This document shows positions 35,633 to 45,774 of a stretch of DNA of 64,000 nucleotides, one piece after another. The notes under the pieces are model-generated. The model did no database searches. It was not told where the DNA came from and was given only the letters and a program-made list of their open reading frames with translations. The stretch is from Erythrobacter ramosus. Lineage in GTDB: Bacteria; Pseudomonadota; Alphaproteobacteria; Sphingomonadales; Sphingomonadaceae. How positions within the stretch are numbered: position 1 is the stretch's first letter; every line of letters begins with the position of its first letter. The DNA is taken from contig NZ_WTYB01000002.1 in the NCBI RefSeq assembly GCF_009828055.1, positions 620,001 through 684,000 of the forward strand, given 5' to 3'. Made by a program: the position numbers and the translations under genes.

Positions 35633-36411
35633 AGCTGGTCATGCTCGGCTCTGGCACCTCGACCGGGGTGCCGCGGCTGGGCGGGCCGGATGGCACGGGC
35701 GATTGGGGTGACTGCGACCCCGATGAGCCGCGCAACCGCCGCACGCGGGTCTCGATCATGGTCGAAAGCGATGACGGCAAGCGGCTGCTGGTCGATACAT
35801 CGTCGGATTGCCGCGCGCAGCTACTGGCCAACCGGGTTGGCCACATTGATGCGGTGTTCTGGACTCACGACCACGCCGATCATTGTCACGGCATCGATGA
35901 CCTGCGGGTGTTGCGATACGGACGCGGCGGGCCGATTCCGGGGTTTGCGGAGACGGAGACCGTTCGGCGGCTCCGCCAACGGTTCGGTTATGTGTTTGCC
36001 GGACAGGAAGGCTATCCGACAATCTGCACGCTCGACACGCTGGACCGGCTACGGATGATTGCTGGCTTTGGCGTGGACTGGTGCCAGATGGCACATGGCC
36101 CCGGTGAAACCACGGCGTACCGCTTTGAAGCCGATGGCAAGAGTATCGGCTACGCTACTGATTTCAGTGCCATTTCCGATGAAATGATCGATCTATTCTA
36201 CAAGGTCGACATTCTGGTGAGCGACTGCCTGCGACGCGACCCGCATCCAACCCATGCGCATCTGGCGATGTCGATCGAGCTTGGTGAACAATGCCGTGCG
36301 GGCCGCGTGGTGCTCAGCCATCTCGACAAGAGCATGGATTACCGGACGCTGTGCGACGAAGTGCCGGACTTCGTGACGGTCGGCTATGACGGATTGGAGA
36401 TGGTCGCGTGA
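35629..36411 (+). CDS. Metallo-beta-lactamase fold hydrolase (PhnP/YcbJ-like)
   Basis: 260 residues from a GTG that overlaps the tatD stop (GTGA). FWTHDHADHCHGIDDLR is the HxHxDH metal site, with further metal ligands at VSDCLRR and LSHL. This family often sits after tatD and includes cyclic phosphodiesterase-type enzymes such as PhnP. The natural substrate is not known here. Confidence 0.9.
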   Translation: MKLVMLGSGTSTGVPRLGGPDGTGDWGDCDPDEPRNRRTRVSIMVESDDGKRLLVDTSSDCRAQLLANRVGHIDAVFWTHDHADHCHGIDDLRVLRYGRGGPIPGFAETETVRRLRQRFGYVFAGQEGYPTICTLDTLDRLRMIAGFGVDWCQMAHGPGETTAYRFEADGKSIGYATDFSAISDEMIDLFYKVDILVSDCLRRDPHPTHAHLAMSIELGEQCRAGRVVLSHLDKSMDYRTLCDEVPDFVTVGYDGLEMVA

Positions 36412-36605
36412 ACCCGGATCTGATCATGCCAATCGTCACAAGCCTTGGATGGCTGGTCCTTTGCTGCGTGTCATTGGCGTCGCGCCGTTTGGAATGGAGC
36501 CAGATGATCAAGATGGCGTTGGCTTGGGTGGTGATCTTCGGCTTCCTGTATCTAATCGTGGAGTGGTTCATGGTGATCCGCGGAACCGCCAGCGCAGCGT
36601 TCTAG
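36408..36605 (+). CDS. Small two-segment membrane protein
   Basis: 65 residues starting at a GTG that overlaps the upstream stop (GTGA). Two hydrophobic stretches (MPIVTSLGWLVLCCVSLA and IKMALAWVVIFGFLYLIVEW) suggest a two-pass inner-membrane protein. I do not recognise a family. The overlap with its neighbour, sensible composition and position make it a real gene and the last of the operon. Confidence 0.7.
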   Translation: MNPDLIMPIVTSLGWLVLCCVSLASRRLEWSQMIKMALAWVVIFGFLYLIVEWFMVIRGTASAAF

Positions 36606-36612
36606 ATTTTAC

Positions 36613-36626
36613 ATAATATATATTAT
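36613..36626. repeat. Perfect 14-bp AT palindrome before mazG
   Basis: ATAATATATATTAT, in a 38-base gap that is strikingly AT-rich for this genome. It lies 17 bases before the mazG ATG, so it would sit in the mazG leader or act as a promoter/operator. The palindrome is seen; a binding protein is conjecture. Confidence 0.5.
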
Positions 36627-36643
36627 CAAACTTGAGGACCGGC

Positions 36644-37411
36644 ATGACCGAGACCCCGAACCAGTCCCCTATTGAACGCCTTCTCGCCATCATGGCCCGG
36701 TTGCGTGATCCGGAGCGCGGCTGCGAATGGGACCTCGCGCAGGACTTCGCCAGCATCGCGCCTTACACGATTGAGGAAGCCTACGAGGTCGCAGACGCTA
36801 TCGCGCGCGGTGACATGGCAGACCTGCGTGACGAACTTGGCGACCTGCTCCTTCAGGTCGTGTTCCACGCCCGCATGGCCGAAGAAGCTGGCCTCTTCGC
36901 CTTCACCGATGTTGCCAACGCTATCAACACCAAGATGGAAGCACGCCACCCACACATCTTCGCCAGCACCGGCGGCACGATGGACGAAGCCCGCTGGGAG
37001 GACCTCAAGGCCAAGGAGCGCGAAGCCAAGGGCGTTGTGAGCGCTTTGGACGGCGTCGCGCTGGCACTCCCAGCCTTGATGCGCGCCGAGAAGCTCCAGA
37101 AACGCGCCGCTCGCACCGGGTTTGACTGGCCCGATCCGTCGGGTTCGGAAGCCAAGATTGCCGAGGAAATCGAAGAACTGAAGACCGCATCCTCAGACGA
37201 ACAGAAGGTCGAAGAAGCAGGCGATTTGCTGTTCGCGGCGGTGAATTTCGTACGCGCCCACGGCATCAGCGCCGAAGACGCCCTGCGCTCGGCCAACGCC
37301 AAGTTCGAACGTCGCTTCAGGGGCATGGAAGCACTGGCTGGGTCTGACTTCCCATCGCTGTCACTCGAAGCCCAGGAGGATCTCTGGCAGCGGGTCAAGC
37401 AAGGCGAGTAA
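36644..37411 (+). CDS. mazG: Nucleoside triphosphate pyrophosphohydrolase MazG
   Basis: 255 residues with the two-MazG-domain layout: CEWDLAQDFASIAPYTIEEAYEVADAI and ELGDLLLQVVFHARMAEE in the N-terminal domain, EEAGDLLFAAVNFVRAHG in the C-terminal domain, each with the EExxE/ExxD metal motif. Hydrolyses NTPs and helps cells recover from stress by lowering ppGpp or removing damaged nucleotides. It ends four bases before the end of hflX on the other strand. Confidence 0.95.
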   Translation: MTETPNQSPIERLLAIMARLRDPERGCEWDLAQDFASIAPYTIEEAYEVADAIARGDMADLRDELGDLLLQVVFHARMAEEAGLFAFTDVANAINTKMEARHPHIFASTGGTMDEARWEDLKAKEREAKGVVSALDGVALALPALMRAEKLQKRAARTGFDWPDPSGSEAKIAEEIEELKTASSDEQKVEEAGDLLFAAVNFVRAHGISAEDALRSANAKFERRFRGMEALAGSDFPSLSLEAQEDLWQRVKQGE

Positions 37412-37415
37412 GCGC

Positions 37416-38684
37416 TTAGGAAAGGGCAGCAAACTGCCCCAGTTCCTTGGGATTGAGCCGTACGGTGAGCCTGCGCATGGGGCCCTCATCGCTGTCTTCG
37501 ACCTCATCTTCGGTCAACACGTCGCCATGAGCATGCAGCCACGCAATCCGCCGCCCATCGGTGGCAGGCAGGATGAAGCTGACCTCACGCGCGGTGCCCG
37601 TCAGCATCCGGGTCAATTCGGCCTCGAGCAGATCCACGCCCTGCCCCGTCACCGCGGAGAGGATCACTGCCCCCTGCCCTTCAGCGGCCTCGCGCAATTC
37701 CGTAAGACTTTCAGCGTCTAACAGGTCAGCCTTGTTCCAGATTTCCAGGATCGGAATTGTGCTGGTGCCCGTCTCGGCATCGACGACATCGAGGTCGGCC
37801 AGCACATCCAGAACCTGCTTTTTCTGCGCCGCGTGGCTGGGGTTCGCCATGTCGCGCACGTGACAGATCACATCGGCGGCGGTGACCTCTTCCAATGTGG
37901 CGCGAAACGCCGCGACAAGCTGGGTCGGAAGGTCCGAAATGAAGCCCACCGTGTCCGACAGGATCGCCTTTTCCACACCCGGCAAGCTGATCGCCCGCAT
38001 CGTCGGATCGAGCGTCGCGAACAGCAAATCCTCGGCCATCACCTCAGCGCCGGTCAAGCGGTTGAATAACGTCGATTTCCCGGCGTTTGTATAGCCCACG
38101 AGCGCTACCACCGGCCAGGGCGCCCTTCCCCGGCGGTCACGATGGAGCGTGCGGGTCTTCCTTACCTGATCGAGCTCGCGCCGGAGCCGCGCCATCCGCG
38201 CGCGGATCATCCGCCGGTCCGCTTCGATCTGGGTTTCGCCCGGACCGCCGAGGAAGCCGAAGCCGCCGCGCTGGCGTTCAAGGTGGGTCCAGCTGCGTAC
38301 AAGTCGGCTCTGCTGGTAATCGAGATGCGCCAGTTCGACCTGCAAACGACCTTCGGCGGTTGCCGCGCGCTCGCCGAAGATTTCGAGGATCAGGCCGGTC
38401 CGGTCGATCACCTTGCGCTTCAGCTTGTCTTCCAGGTTGCGCTGCTGGATCGGGGTCAGCGCGCCATCGACGATCACCAGCTCGGCCTCGTGCTGCTCGC
38501 ACCAGACGCCGATATTCTCGACCTGACCCGACCCGAACAGCGTGTTGGGCTGCATCTGGCGCACGGGCAGGATCGCAGAATGTGCGATCACCACTCCGAT
38601 CGCCAGCGCCAGCCCCTCGGCTTCAGCCAAGCGCTCCGCAGAATCGAGATCATAGCGCAGCGCCCGGATATCCGGGCACAGCAC
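37416..38684 (-). CDS. hflX: Ribosome-associated GTPase HflX
   Basis: Splits stalled 70S ribosomes under stress. The N-terminal HflX domain shows TLFGSGQVENI and LQVELAHLDYQQSRLVRSWTHLERQRGG; the G domain has GYTNAGKSTLFNRLTG (G1), DTVGFISDLP (G3) and NKADLLD (G4). The open frame with a normal start gives 422 residues from a GTG at 38684, but the frame stays open 18 codons further (…DEVTRGARALVLCPDIR), and a CTG at 38738 overlapping the hfq stop would add residues typical of HflX. Downstream of hfq, as in many bacteria. Confidence 0.93.
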   Translation of the reverse strand: MLCPDIRALRYDLDSAERLAEAEGLALAIGVVIAHSAILPVRQMQPNTLFGSGQVENIGVWCEQHEAELVIVDGALTPIQQRNLEDKLKRKVIDRTGLILEIFGERAATAEGRLQVELAHLDYQQSRLVRSWTHLERQRGGFGFLGGPGETQIEADRRMIRARMARLRRELDQVRKTRTLHRDRRGRAPWPVVALVGYTNAGKSTLFNRLTGAEVMAEDLLFATLDPTMRAISLPGVEKAILSDTVGFISDLPTQLVAAFRATLEEVTAADVICHVRDMANPSHAAQKKQVLDVLADLDVVDAETGTSTIPILEIWNKADLLDAESLTELREAAEGQGAVILSAVTGQGVDLLEAELTRMLTGTAREVSFILPATDGRRIAWLHAHGDVLTEDEVEDSDEGPMRRLTVRLNPKELGQFAALS

Positions 38685-38734
38685 CAGCGCCCGCGCACCG
38701 CGGGTTACCTCGTCTTGGAGATCGCTATCGAAGC

Positions 38735-39319
38735 TCAGTCGTCTGCCCCGAAATCGTCGCCATCCTCGTCATCGACACTCAGGTCGACGGGGCTGGCGGG
38801 CTGGATGGTCGAGACCGCGTGCTTGTAAGCCAACTGCACCGCGCCGTCGCGTTCGAGCAGCATGCAGAACAGGTCATAGGCCGCGATCCGACCTTGCAGC
38901 ATCACGCCGTTCACGAGGAACATGGTGACCTGCACGTTAGCCTCGGCAACGCGGCTCAGGAACACGTCCTGAAGCAACTTCTGTTTGCGGCTGCCCGACT
39001 GGCTCCCGAACTGCGCCGGATCAAGCAACTGGCCCGGCATGATCGTGCTGATCGCGTGCTTATAAACCAGTTGCGACTGGCCATCACGGCGGAGCAGGAT
39101 CGAGAAATTGTCAAACCACGTGACGATCCCTTGCAGCTTCACGCCCTTCACCAAAAACATGGTGACGGGAATCTTGTTCTTGCGCAGCAGGTTAAGGAAA
39201 GCGTCCTGAAGATTGCCACTCTGACGTTGAGGGGGGCTGCCGGCGTCGCTGGTACGCGGTTCGCTGGATGTGGCAGCACGTGCAACCGGACGGGGGGAGA
39301 GCGTTCGCCCGTTGGACAT
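38735..39319 (-). CDS. hfq: Tandem Hfq: RNA chaperone with two Sm domains
   Basis: 194 residues containing two complete Hfq Sm folds. Domain 1 (about 36-95): [41 protein letters not shown]. Domain 2 (about 114-174): [41 protein letters not shown]. Both keep the YKH proximal-face motif. Basic rim residues of E. coli (R16, R17, R19) are R, K, K in domain 1 but A, E, N in domain 2; K31 is M in domain 2. An acidic C-terminal tail follows. Shine-Dalgarno AAGGAG is at 39331-39336. Three such chains could form the usual six-fold ring. It is followed by hflX. Confidence 0.96.
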   Translation of the reverse strand: MSNGRTLSPRPVARAATSSEPRTSDAGSPPQRQSGNLQDAFLNLLRKNKIPVTMFLVKGVKLQGIVTWFDNFSILLRRDGQSQLVYKHAISTIMPGQLLDPAQFGSQSGSRKQKLLQDVFLSRVAEANVQVTMFLVNGVMLQGRIAAYDLFCMLLERDGAVQLAYKHAVSTIQPASPVDLSVDDEDGDDFGADD

Positions 39320-39378
39320 TGTCGTGGCTCCTTTGTTCTTGGCGGCCGATTTTCGGTCCGCAGGTAGCAGGTCACCGC

Positions 39379-39399
39379 AAAAAACGAGGCGCGGCGCCT
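39379..39399 (-). terminator. Short intrinsic terminator between ntrX and hfq
   Basis: Read on the minus strand: AGGCG, loop CCG, CGCCT, then CG and six Ts. The stem is only five base pairs but GC-rich. It lies after the ntrX stop (39479) and before hfq (39319), suggesting that hfq-hflX also has its own promoter in the remaining 60 bases. Confidence 0.5.
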
Positions 39400-39478
39400 T
39401 ACGCTATCCATAATGGCGACTGGACCGCCGCTGGACAAGGACTGATTTCCACCAAAATTACGGCCGGATCATCCAACC

Positions 39479-40861
<1,383 letters not shown>

Positions 40862-40907
40862 GGGAAGGGTCCTTTGGCTGTGAGGTCATGGTGAAGCGAA
40901 GACAGGA

Positions 40908-43145
40908 TCACAGGGGGCCGCCTTCAATTGGGTTGGGATTGCGCGCAAAGCGCAAGGAAACGCGGGTGCCGCCGCTAGGCGCACTGGCAAAGCTCATATC
41001 CCCGCCATGTTCGTCCACGATCTTGTTGACGATGGCGAGCCCGAGGCCGGTGCCCTTCTCGCGCGTGGTCACATAGGGTTCGGTGATGCGCTCGCGGTCA
41101 GCCGGAAGGCCGATGCCGTTGTCCTCAATGGTGACGACAATCGCCTCACCTGCATCGCGCATTGTGACGGCAATTTCGCCAGCATAGGCGCCCTTGGCCT
41201 CAATTGCGCGCGCCTCAATCGCTTCGACCGCGTTCTTGAGCACGTTGGTCATGGCCTGCCCAAACTGGTGCCGGTCGCAGCGCACTTCGCGGTCGATCAG
41301 CTCCGAAGAGGCGACGCTGAAGGCGATGCCGGAATGGGCGACTTCGTGCAGGAAGACTGCCTGCCGGACAAGATCAAGCGCATCCTCATCGCGGAACACC
41401 GGCTTGGGCAGTCGCGCGAAGGAGGAGAATTCGTCGACCATTTTCCTGAGGCCGCCCACCTGCCGGACAATCGTGCTGGTCAGCTCGTCGAACAGATCGC
41501 GATCCTCGTCACTCACCTGCGTGCGGTAGCGACGCTTCAAGCGCTCGGTCGCTAGCTGGATCGGGGTCAGCGGGTTCTTGATCTCATGCGCGATCCGGCG
41601 CGCGACATCGGACCACGCCGCCTGTCGCTGATCGAGCAGTTGGCGCGTGATATCCTCGAAGGTGATCACATGGCCGCTCGTCCCCGGCGCGACCTTGACC
41701 GCAAGGGTCAGCAGCTCGGTGCCCTTGGCGTGGGTGATGATAGCACGCTCCTTGCCATCGGCAATCACGCGGCAAAGCTCAGGCGACAGCACTTCGAGCG
41801 ACTGGCCGATCATGCTGACGCCGTCATTGCCGTCACCCTGAGGCGCCAGCAGGTTCTGCGCGGAGGAATTCATGAGCGTCACCCGCGATTCCGCATCGAC
41901 CGACACAACGCCAGCGGTCACGGATTCGAGCACGGCTTCGGTAAAGGCGCGCCGGTCGTCGATCTGGCGGTTGGCGCTAACCAGCGCCTGCGTCTGCTTT
42001 TCCAGCTGCCCTGTCATGCGGTTAAAGGCGCGGTTGAGCAGTCCGATCTCGTCCGGCCCGGTGCGCCCGTCGAGCCGGAGCGCAAAGTTGCCTTGCCCAA
42101 CCTTGCGCGCTGCGCCCACCAGCGCGGTCAGCGGCTCGACCTGCCGGTCGGCGAACCGCAGCGCGAACCAGATGGCAAGCCCCACCAGCAACAGGCTGAC
42201 CACGACCAGCGCGACATTGAATTGCAGCTGGAGCATCCGCGCGCTGCCGGTCAGGCGGTCATAGGCGGTGACGATCGACTGCGCCTTGGACCACGAGTTG
42301 AACATCGTCTCCTCGGTGGTGCGGGCGTTGTAGAGGTAGACGCCGGACTGTGCATCGATCGGCACCAGCGCCTCAATCCGCTCCGGGGTGCCGATCACGA
42401 CCGCGATGTCGCCGCTGTCCAATTGGGGCAAAGCCGAACGACTGAATTCCAGCGGACTGTTGTTCTGCGTCAGGTTGAGCGCTGCGGCTGTCCGGAATGA
42501 GCCATCAGCCATCCGTTGCAGGATCGCGCTCTCGGAAATCTCGCGGGCCTGCGCCTGATAGGCGTAGAAGTCGGGGAAGTCCGGGTCAGTGATCGGCACA
42601 CGCGCCAGCGTATCGCGCATGTCGGAGGCCATGATGACGGTGTTCTGTTCAACGTCGCGTTGGTTCGCGTCGTAGTAGTTCTGCGCCAAGGCATTGGCGT
42701 TCTCCATCAGCCCGCGGGATTCGTCGGAGAACCAGAAGTCCACTCCTGTCTGGAACAGGAAGGCCGCAAAGCCGGCGACCAGCAGCGTCGGCAGCGCGGC
42801 GACCATCGAGAAGAAGAACACGAGCCGCACATGCAAACGCGCCGTGCTGCCCGCCGCGCGGCGGAGGGCCACCCGGCGACCAATCAGCACCAGCAGCGCC
42901 ATCGCTGGCACCAGTGTGGCCATCAACAGCACCGAGACCTTCATAGTAGGCAACAGGTCATCACCCGCGCCCGACCGGCTATAGGCCGACCACGTCGCCA
43001 CAACCGCCGCCAGAAACGCCGCTACTGCGATGCCTTCGAGCCACAGAAAGATATTGGCCCGCCGCGCGGCAATCATGAAACGCCGCCACCACCGCGGCGG
43101 TTGCCGGGGGATGAGGTTCAATGCGCGGGTTTGGGAAGGCTCCAT
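40908..43145 (-). CDS. ntrY: Nitrogen regulation sensor histidine kinase NtrY
   Basis: 745 residues. The N-terminal part has several transmembrane segments (FLWLEGIAVAAFLAAVVATW, VLLMATLVPAMALLVLI), a large extracytoplasmic region (about 140-290), another TM and HAMP (QVEPLTALVGAARKVGQGNF), a PAS domain (about 420-480), HisKA with ARRIAHEIKNPLTPIQLATERL, and HATPase_c (IEDNGIGLPADRE, EKGTGLGLAIVNKIV). It phosphorylates NtrX and may sense envelope or redox cues. Confidence 0.95.
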   Translation of the reverse strand: MEPSQTRALNLIPRQPPRWWRRFMIAARRANIFLWLEGIAVAAFLAAVVATWSAYSRSGAGDDLLPTMKVSVLLMATLVPAMALLVLIGRRVALRRAAGSTARLHVRLVFFFSMVAALPTLLVAGFAAFLFQTGVDFWFSDESRGLMENANALAQNYYDANQRDVEQNTVIMASDMRDTLARVPITDPDFPDFYAYQAQAREISESAILQRMADGSFRTAAALNLTQNNSPLEFSRSALPQLDSGDIAVVIGTPERIEALVPIDAQSGVYLYNARTTEETMFNSWSKAQSIVTAYDRLTGSARMLQLQFNVALVVVSLLLVGLAIWFALRFADRQVEPLTALVGAARKVGQGNFALRLDGRTGPDEIGLLNRAFNRMTGQLEKQTQALVSANRQIDDRRAFTEAVLESVTAGVVSVDAESRVTLMNSSAQNLLAPQGDGNDGVSMIGQSLEVLSPELCRVIADGKERAIITHAKGTELLTLAVKVAPGTSGHVITFEDITRQLLDQRQAAWSDVARRIAHEIKNPLTPIQLATERLKRRYRTQVSDEDRDLFDELTSTIVRQVGGLRKMVDEFSSFARLPKPVFRDEDALDLVRQAVFLHEVAHSGIAFSVASSELIDREVRCDRHQFGQAMTNVLKNAVEAIEARAIEAKGAYAGEIAVTMRDAGEAIVVTIEDNGIGLPADRERITEPYVTTREKGTGLGLAIVNKIVDEHGGDMSFASAPSGGTRVSLRFARNPNPIEGGPL

Positions 43146-43217
43146 CGTTGCCGCTTTACAACAATGGTGTGGCAGAAATGCAAGGCCAATCCGACAATCC
43201 GCCCCGCGCCAGCGCCG

Positions 43218-44663
43218 TTATGATGTGGTGAAGCGCTCTGGCTCCAGTCCAAGCTCACCGATCCGCTTGCGCAGCGTGTTGCGGTTGATGCCGAGCAACT
43301 GCGCCGCGCGAAGCTGGTTACCGCCGGTCCGGCCGAGCGCATATTCGATCAGCGGCTTCTCAAAAGCCGCCAGAGCGCGGTGGTACAGAGCGCCAGGCGG
43401 AGGGCTTTCCGCCGTAAGCCAGCCCGCGAGCGCCGCGCCGAAGCCGCCCTGCCCATCAGTGTGCGGCAGGATCGTGGGGGTGTTCTCCGGCCCGATGATG
43501 TCATTCACGCTGTCGGCGTCGATCCGTTCCTCGCGCGCCATCAGCGCAAGGCGATAGACCACGTTGCGCAGTTCACGGACATTGCCGCGCCAGGTGCGCT
43601 GTTCAAGGCGCTCGATCGCATCGGGCGTCAGAATGCGGCGCGGCAGGCCGTCTTCGGCAGCCAGCACCAGGAAGTGTTGCACCAACGCAGCAATATCCTC
43701 GCGCCGTTCACGCAAGGGTGGCAGTACGATCGGCACCACGTTGAGGCGGTAGAACAGATCCTCGCGGAAGGTGCCGGTGGCGATCATTGGCGTGAGGTCG
43801 CGATTGGTCGCGGCGATGATGCGGACATTGACCGCGATCTCCTGCCGCCCGCCAACGCGCCGGATGCGGCCCGATTGCAGCGCGCGCAGCAGACGAGTCT
43901 GGGCTTCGGCGGGCATATCGCCAATCTCGTCGAGGAACAGCGTGCCGCCATTGGCCTGTTCAAACTTGCCGATCGCCTGCGCAATTGCGCCGGTGAAAGC
44001 GCCCTTTTCGTGGCCGAACAGCTCGCTTTCGACGAGGTCGGCGGGGATCGCTGCGGTGTTGACCGCCACGAACGGCCCGGTCCGGCGATTGCCGAGTTCG
44101 TGAATTGCCTCCGCGACCAGCTCCTTGCCGGTCCCGCTTTCGCCGGTGACCAGCACCGTCAGATCATTCCGCAGCACGCGCGTAATCATCCGGTAGACGC
44201 CCTGCATCGCCGGACTGCGCCCGACCAGCGGCATCTTTTCGCCTTCGCCGCCCGCCAGAGCATTGCCGGGCTCATCAGCCGCTGGCGCGCGGGCGCCAGC
44301 GGCCTGACGCACAGCATGGACCAGCTCGTCGAGGTCGAAGGGCTTGGGGAAATATTCGAAGGCATCGCTCTCACTCGCGCGCACGGCGGTATCGAGCGTG
44401 TTCTGGGCCGAGAGCACGATGACTGGCATGTCTGGCGCGCGGTCACGCACAGCCGAAAGGCTCGCCAACCCGTCCCCGTCTTCCAGAATCACATCGGTCA
44501 GCATCACCGCGAACCGCCGCCCGGCCAGCTGCTTGTCACGCGCAGCGATGCTGCTGCAATGGGCGATCGCGAAGCCCTCGTCCTCCAGCGCGGCAATGAT
44601 CACCGTGGCAATCGCGGCATCATCTTCGACCAGCAGGATCGGATCGGATAGAGTTGCAGGCAT
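43218..44663 (-). CDS. ntrC: Nitrogen regulation response regulator NtrC
   Basis: 481 residues: receiver with Asp57 (VMLTDVILEDGDG), AAA+ domain with TGESGTGKEL, the canonical ELFGHEKGAFTGA sigma-54 loop, and NGGTLFLDEIGDMP, then a Fis HTH (NQLRAAQLLGINRNTLRKRI). It activates sigma-54 promoters for nitrogen assimilation. NtrB lies directly upstream; the ntrB stop and ntrC start are 14 bases apart. Confidence 0.96.
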   Translation of the reverse strand: MPATLSDPILLVEDDAAIATVIIAALEDEGFAIAHCSSIAARDKQLAGRRFAVMLTDVILEDGDGLASLSAVRDRAPDMPVIVLSAQNTLDTAVRASESDAFEYFPKPFDLDELVHAVRQAAGARAPAADEPGNALAGGEGEKMPLVGRSPAMQGVYRMITRVLRNDLTVLVTGESGTGKELVAEAIHELGNRRTGPFVAVNTAAIPADLVESELFGHEKGAFTGAIAQAIGKFEQANGGTLFLDEIGDMPAEAQTRLLRALQSGRIRRVGGRQEIAVNVRIIAATNRDLTPMIATGTFREDLFYRLNVVPIVLPPLRERREDIAALVQHFLVLAAEDGLPRRILTPDAIERLEQRTWRGNVRELRNVVYRLALMAREERIDADSVNDIIGPENTPTILPHTDGQGGFGAALAGWLTAESPPPGALYHRALAAFEKPLIEYALGRTGGNQLRAAQLLGINRNTLRKRIGELGLEPERFTTS

Positions 44664-44677
44664 AAGCCGGGCGTGTC

Positions 44678-45772
44678 CTAGGCCTGCGGCAGATGCAGGC
44701 GGAAATGGGTGAGCCCGGCGCGCGGGTCGCGGTCATGGCTGACATTGCCGTTCATATCGCGCACCAGCTTGCGTACGAGCGAAAGGCCAAGACCCTGACC
44801 GGAAGGCTTGGAGGAGACAAACGGCTCGAACACATGGCCCTGCAAGGTCGGGTCGATGCCGGGGCCATTGTCGCTGATGGTGATTTCGATCGGCAGCGGC
44901 ACCGCGCGCCCGTTGCGGATCGCGCTGAAGGCGAGCCCGCTGACAAAGCGCGTCTGGACGATCACCACGCTCGCAGCGCCTGCCCCGCGCGGCCCGAGCG
45001 CCGCATCGCGCGCGTTGGAGATGAGGTTGATCAGCACCTGCTCCAGCGCATCGCGATTGGCGAGCACCGGGGGGAGCGAGGGGTCGAACTCCTCGCGGAT
45101 TTCAATTTCACCTAAGGTCGATCCCGCCGCGCGCATAGTGGCGATAGCGGCGCGGATTGCTTCGTGTGGGTTGCAAGCATCGACCGGCCCTGTGCGCGTG
45201 CTGCCAAGCTGCTGCATCCGGTCGATCAGTCGCGCGATCCGATCCACCTCATCGGTGATCATGCGGGCGAGCTTCTTGTCGGCGTGCGGCAGCTTGCGCG
45301 CCGCCAGCTGCGCCGCCCCGCGGATTGCGGCGAGCGGGTTCTTGATTTCGTGTGCCAGCACGGCGGGAGCACCCAGAAGCGCTTCGCCGCCCACGGTGCC
45401 CGCAGCCTCGTCATGGCCGATCTGCGACAGGGTCACCACCCGCCAGCCCGCAAATCCCCCTAGCGGCGAGGCGGTGAGGTTGATGCGGATTTGCACCTCA
45501 CCGACCGCAATCGCCAGGTCGCGCGCCACCAGCGCTTCGTCACTGGCGATCAGCCGCGCTTCGACCCGGGGATCGAGCGGTCCGATCCGGTCGGTCAACA
45601 GCGTGCCAACCAAGCGGCTGGCACTGGTGCCGAGCAGATCTTCAGCGGCATGGTTGACCTCGGCGATGCGACCCTCGCCATCGATCAGGATTACCGCAAA
45701 GATCAGGCCGGATAGCTGCGCGCGGGCATCTGGACGGCCACCGCCCTGCGGCTCAATCGGACTGGCCGCCAT
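44678..45772 (-). CDS. ntrB: Nitrogen regulation histidine kinase/phosphatase NtrB
   Basis: 364 residues, soluble. N-terminal PAS (GRIAEVNHAAEDLLGTSASR), HisKA with VLAHEIKNPLAAIRGAAQLAAR, and HATPase_c with DNGPGIDPTLQGHVFEPFVS and GQGLGLSLVRKLVRD. It phosphorylates or dephosphorylates NtrC in response to PII. The ATG comes two bases after the dusB stop. Confidence 0.95.
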   Translation of the reverse strand: MAASPIEPQGGGRPDARAQLSGLIFAVILIDGEGRIAEVNHAAEDLLGTSASRLVGTLLTDRIGPLDPRVEARLIASDEALVARDLAIAVGEVQIRINLTASPLGGFAGWRVVTLSQIGHDEAAGTVGGEALLGAPAVLAHEIKNPLAAIRGAAQLAARKLPHADKKLARMITDEVDRIARLIDRMQQLGSTRTGPVDACNPHEAIRAAIATMRAAGSTLGEIEIREEFDPSLPPVLANRDALEQVLINLISNARDAALGPRGAGAASVVIVQTRFVSGLAFSAIRNGRAVPLPIEITISDNGPGIDPTLQGHVFEPFVSSKPSGQGLGLSLVRKLVRDMNGNVSHDRDPRAGLTHFRLHLPQA

Positions 45773-45774
45773 TA

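Noticed and set aside
38735..39319. Double Hfq as an assembly or frameshift artefact
   Set aside because: The two domains differ in sequence, share one unbroken frame with a linker, and the gene is followed normally by hflX.
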